DNA of 5,465 nt from contig CALNBE010000326.1 of assembly GCA_937874455.1 (NCBI GenBank), positions 1 through 5,465 of the forward strand, in the 5' to 3' direction. The first letter of the stretch is position 1. Each line of letters opens with the position of its first letter. The DNA is from an uncultured Opitutia bacterium (lineage in GTDB: Bacteria > Verrucomicrobiota > Verrucomicrobiia > Opitutales > UBA953). Of the stretch, positions 5,343 to 5,465 are shown piece by piece. Below the pieces are notes generated by a model. That model was not told the DNA's origin. It saw nothing but the letters and a program-made list of their open reading frames with translations, and made no database searches. A program made the position numbers and the translations under genes.

Positions 5343-5465
5343 ATGTCTCTCGAAAACATTTCCACAGGTTTTAACCGCCGCCGTTTTCTTGCCGCTTCCG
5401 CTCTTGCCGGCGCAGGCTTGGTGCTGGCACCGCGCGGCCTGAACGCGCAGAGCGCCAATGTCTCC
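5343..5465 (+). CDS. Tat-exported protein, N-terminus only; possibly a Gfo/Idh/MocA-type oxidoreductase
   Basis: The first 41 codons are open from ATG 5343 to the window edge. They contain a twin-arginine signal: NRRRFLA at residues 11-17, a hydrophobic Ala/Leu/Gly core (about 16-29), and a likely signal-peptidase site after LNAQ, near residue 35. Tat export implies a protein folded in the cytoplasm, often with a bound cofactor. The leader style (a short polar start, then NRRRFL and an ending like APRGLNAQ) resembles secreted Gfo/Idh/MocA oxidoreductases in Verrucomicrobia and Planctomycetes. No part of a catalytic domain is present, so this identity is only a guess. No Shine-Dalgarno motif is visible; the start is set by the position of the Tat motif. 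It probably forms an operon with the DoxX-like gene. Confidence 0.7.
   Translation, partial: MSLENISTGFNRRRFLAASALAGAGLVLAPRGLNAQSANVS

Noticed and set aside
4640..5458. Minus-strand open frame (272 codons) opposite the DoxX-like gene
   Set aside because: It has low-complexity Arg/Gln/His-rich content and no domain, and it lies antisense to a protein with clear membrane helices and to a clear Tat leader.

Overview
The window reads as chromosomal DNA from a GC-rich Gram-negative bacterium. My best guess is Verrucomicrobia, possibly Opitutae-like. The reasons are the set of outer-membrane-type lipoproteins, the scarcity of Shine-Dalgarno sequences, and a Tat-signal protein at the right end whose leader resembles the secreted Gfo/Idh/MocA oxidoreductases common in Verrucomicrobia and Planctomycetes. 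The taxonomic call is inference. I see no mobile element, CRISPR array, tRNA or rRNA.

Left block (bases 2-3399, plus strand): four tightly packed genes that look like one operon. In order they encode the C-terminal part of a CsgG-like protein (cut by the window edge), a large COG3014-family lipoprotein, a YcfL-like (DUF1425) lipoprotein and an LpoB/YcfM-like lipoprotein. Spacings are 23-26 nt, a 4-nt ATGA overlap, and 40 nt. Three of the four have visible lipoprotein signal peptides; the fourth lacks its N-terminus. YcfL and LpoB are neighbours in Escherichia coli, and I recall COG3014 and CsgG/LPP20-type genes beside them in other Gammaproteobacteria, so this looks like a conserved envelope-lipoprotein cassette. 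LpoB in E. coli activates the peptidoglycan synthase PBP1b; the job of the other members is not established.

Middle (3400-4528): a strong symmetric hairpin with A and T tracts on its two flanks sits between the convergent LpoB-like gene and a minus-strand agmatine deiminase (peptidyl-arginine deiminase superfamily), and should terminate both. The deiminase keeps all the recognisable catalytic residues.

Right block (4529-5465): a 219-bp divergent intergenic region holds an AT-rich island with a TATAAT box. It is followed by a four-helix DoxX-like membrane protein with a striking cysteine-rich N-terminus and, 19 nt further on, the first 41 codons of a Tat-exported protein that runs off the window. 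The last two probably form an operon.

The points most worth a second look are the heptanucleotide repeat at the COG3014/YcfL junction, the missing linker in the LpoB-like protein, and the cysteine cluster of the DoxX-like protein.
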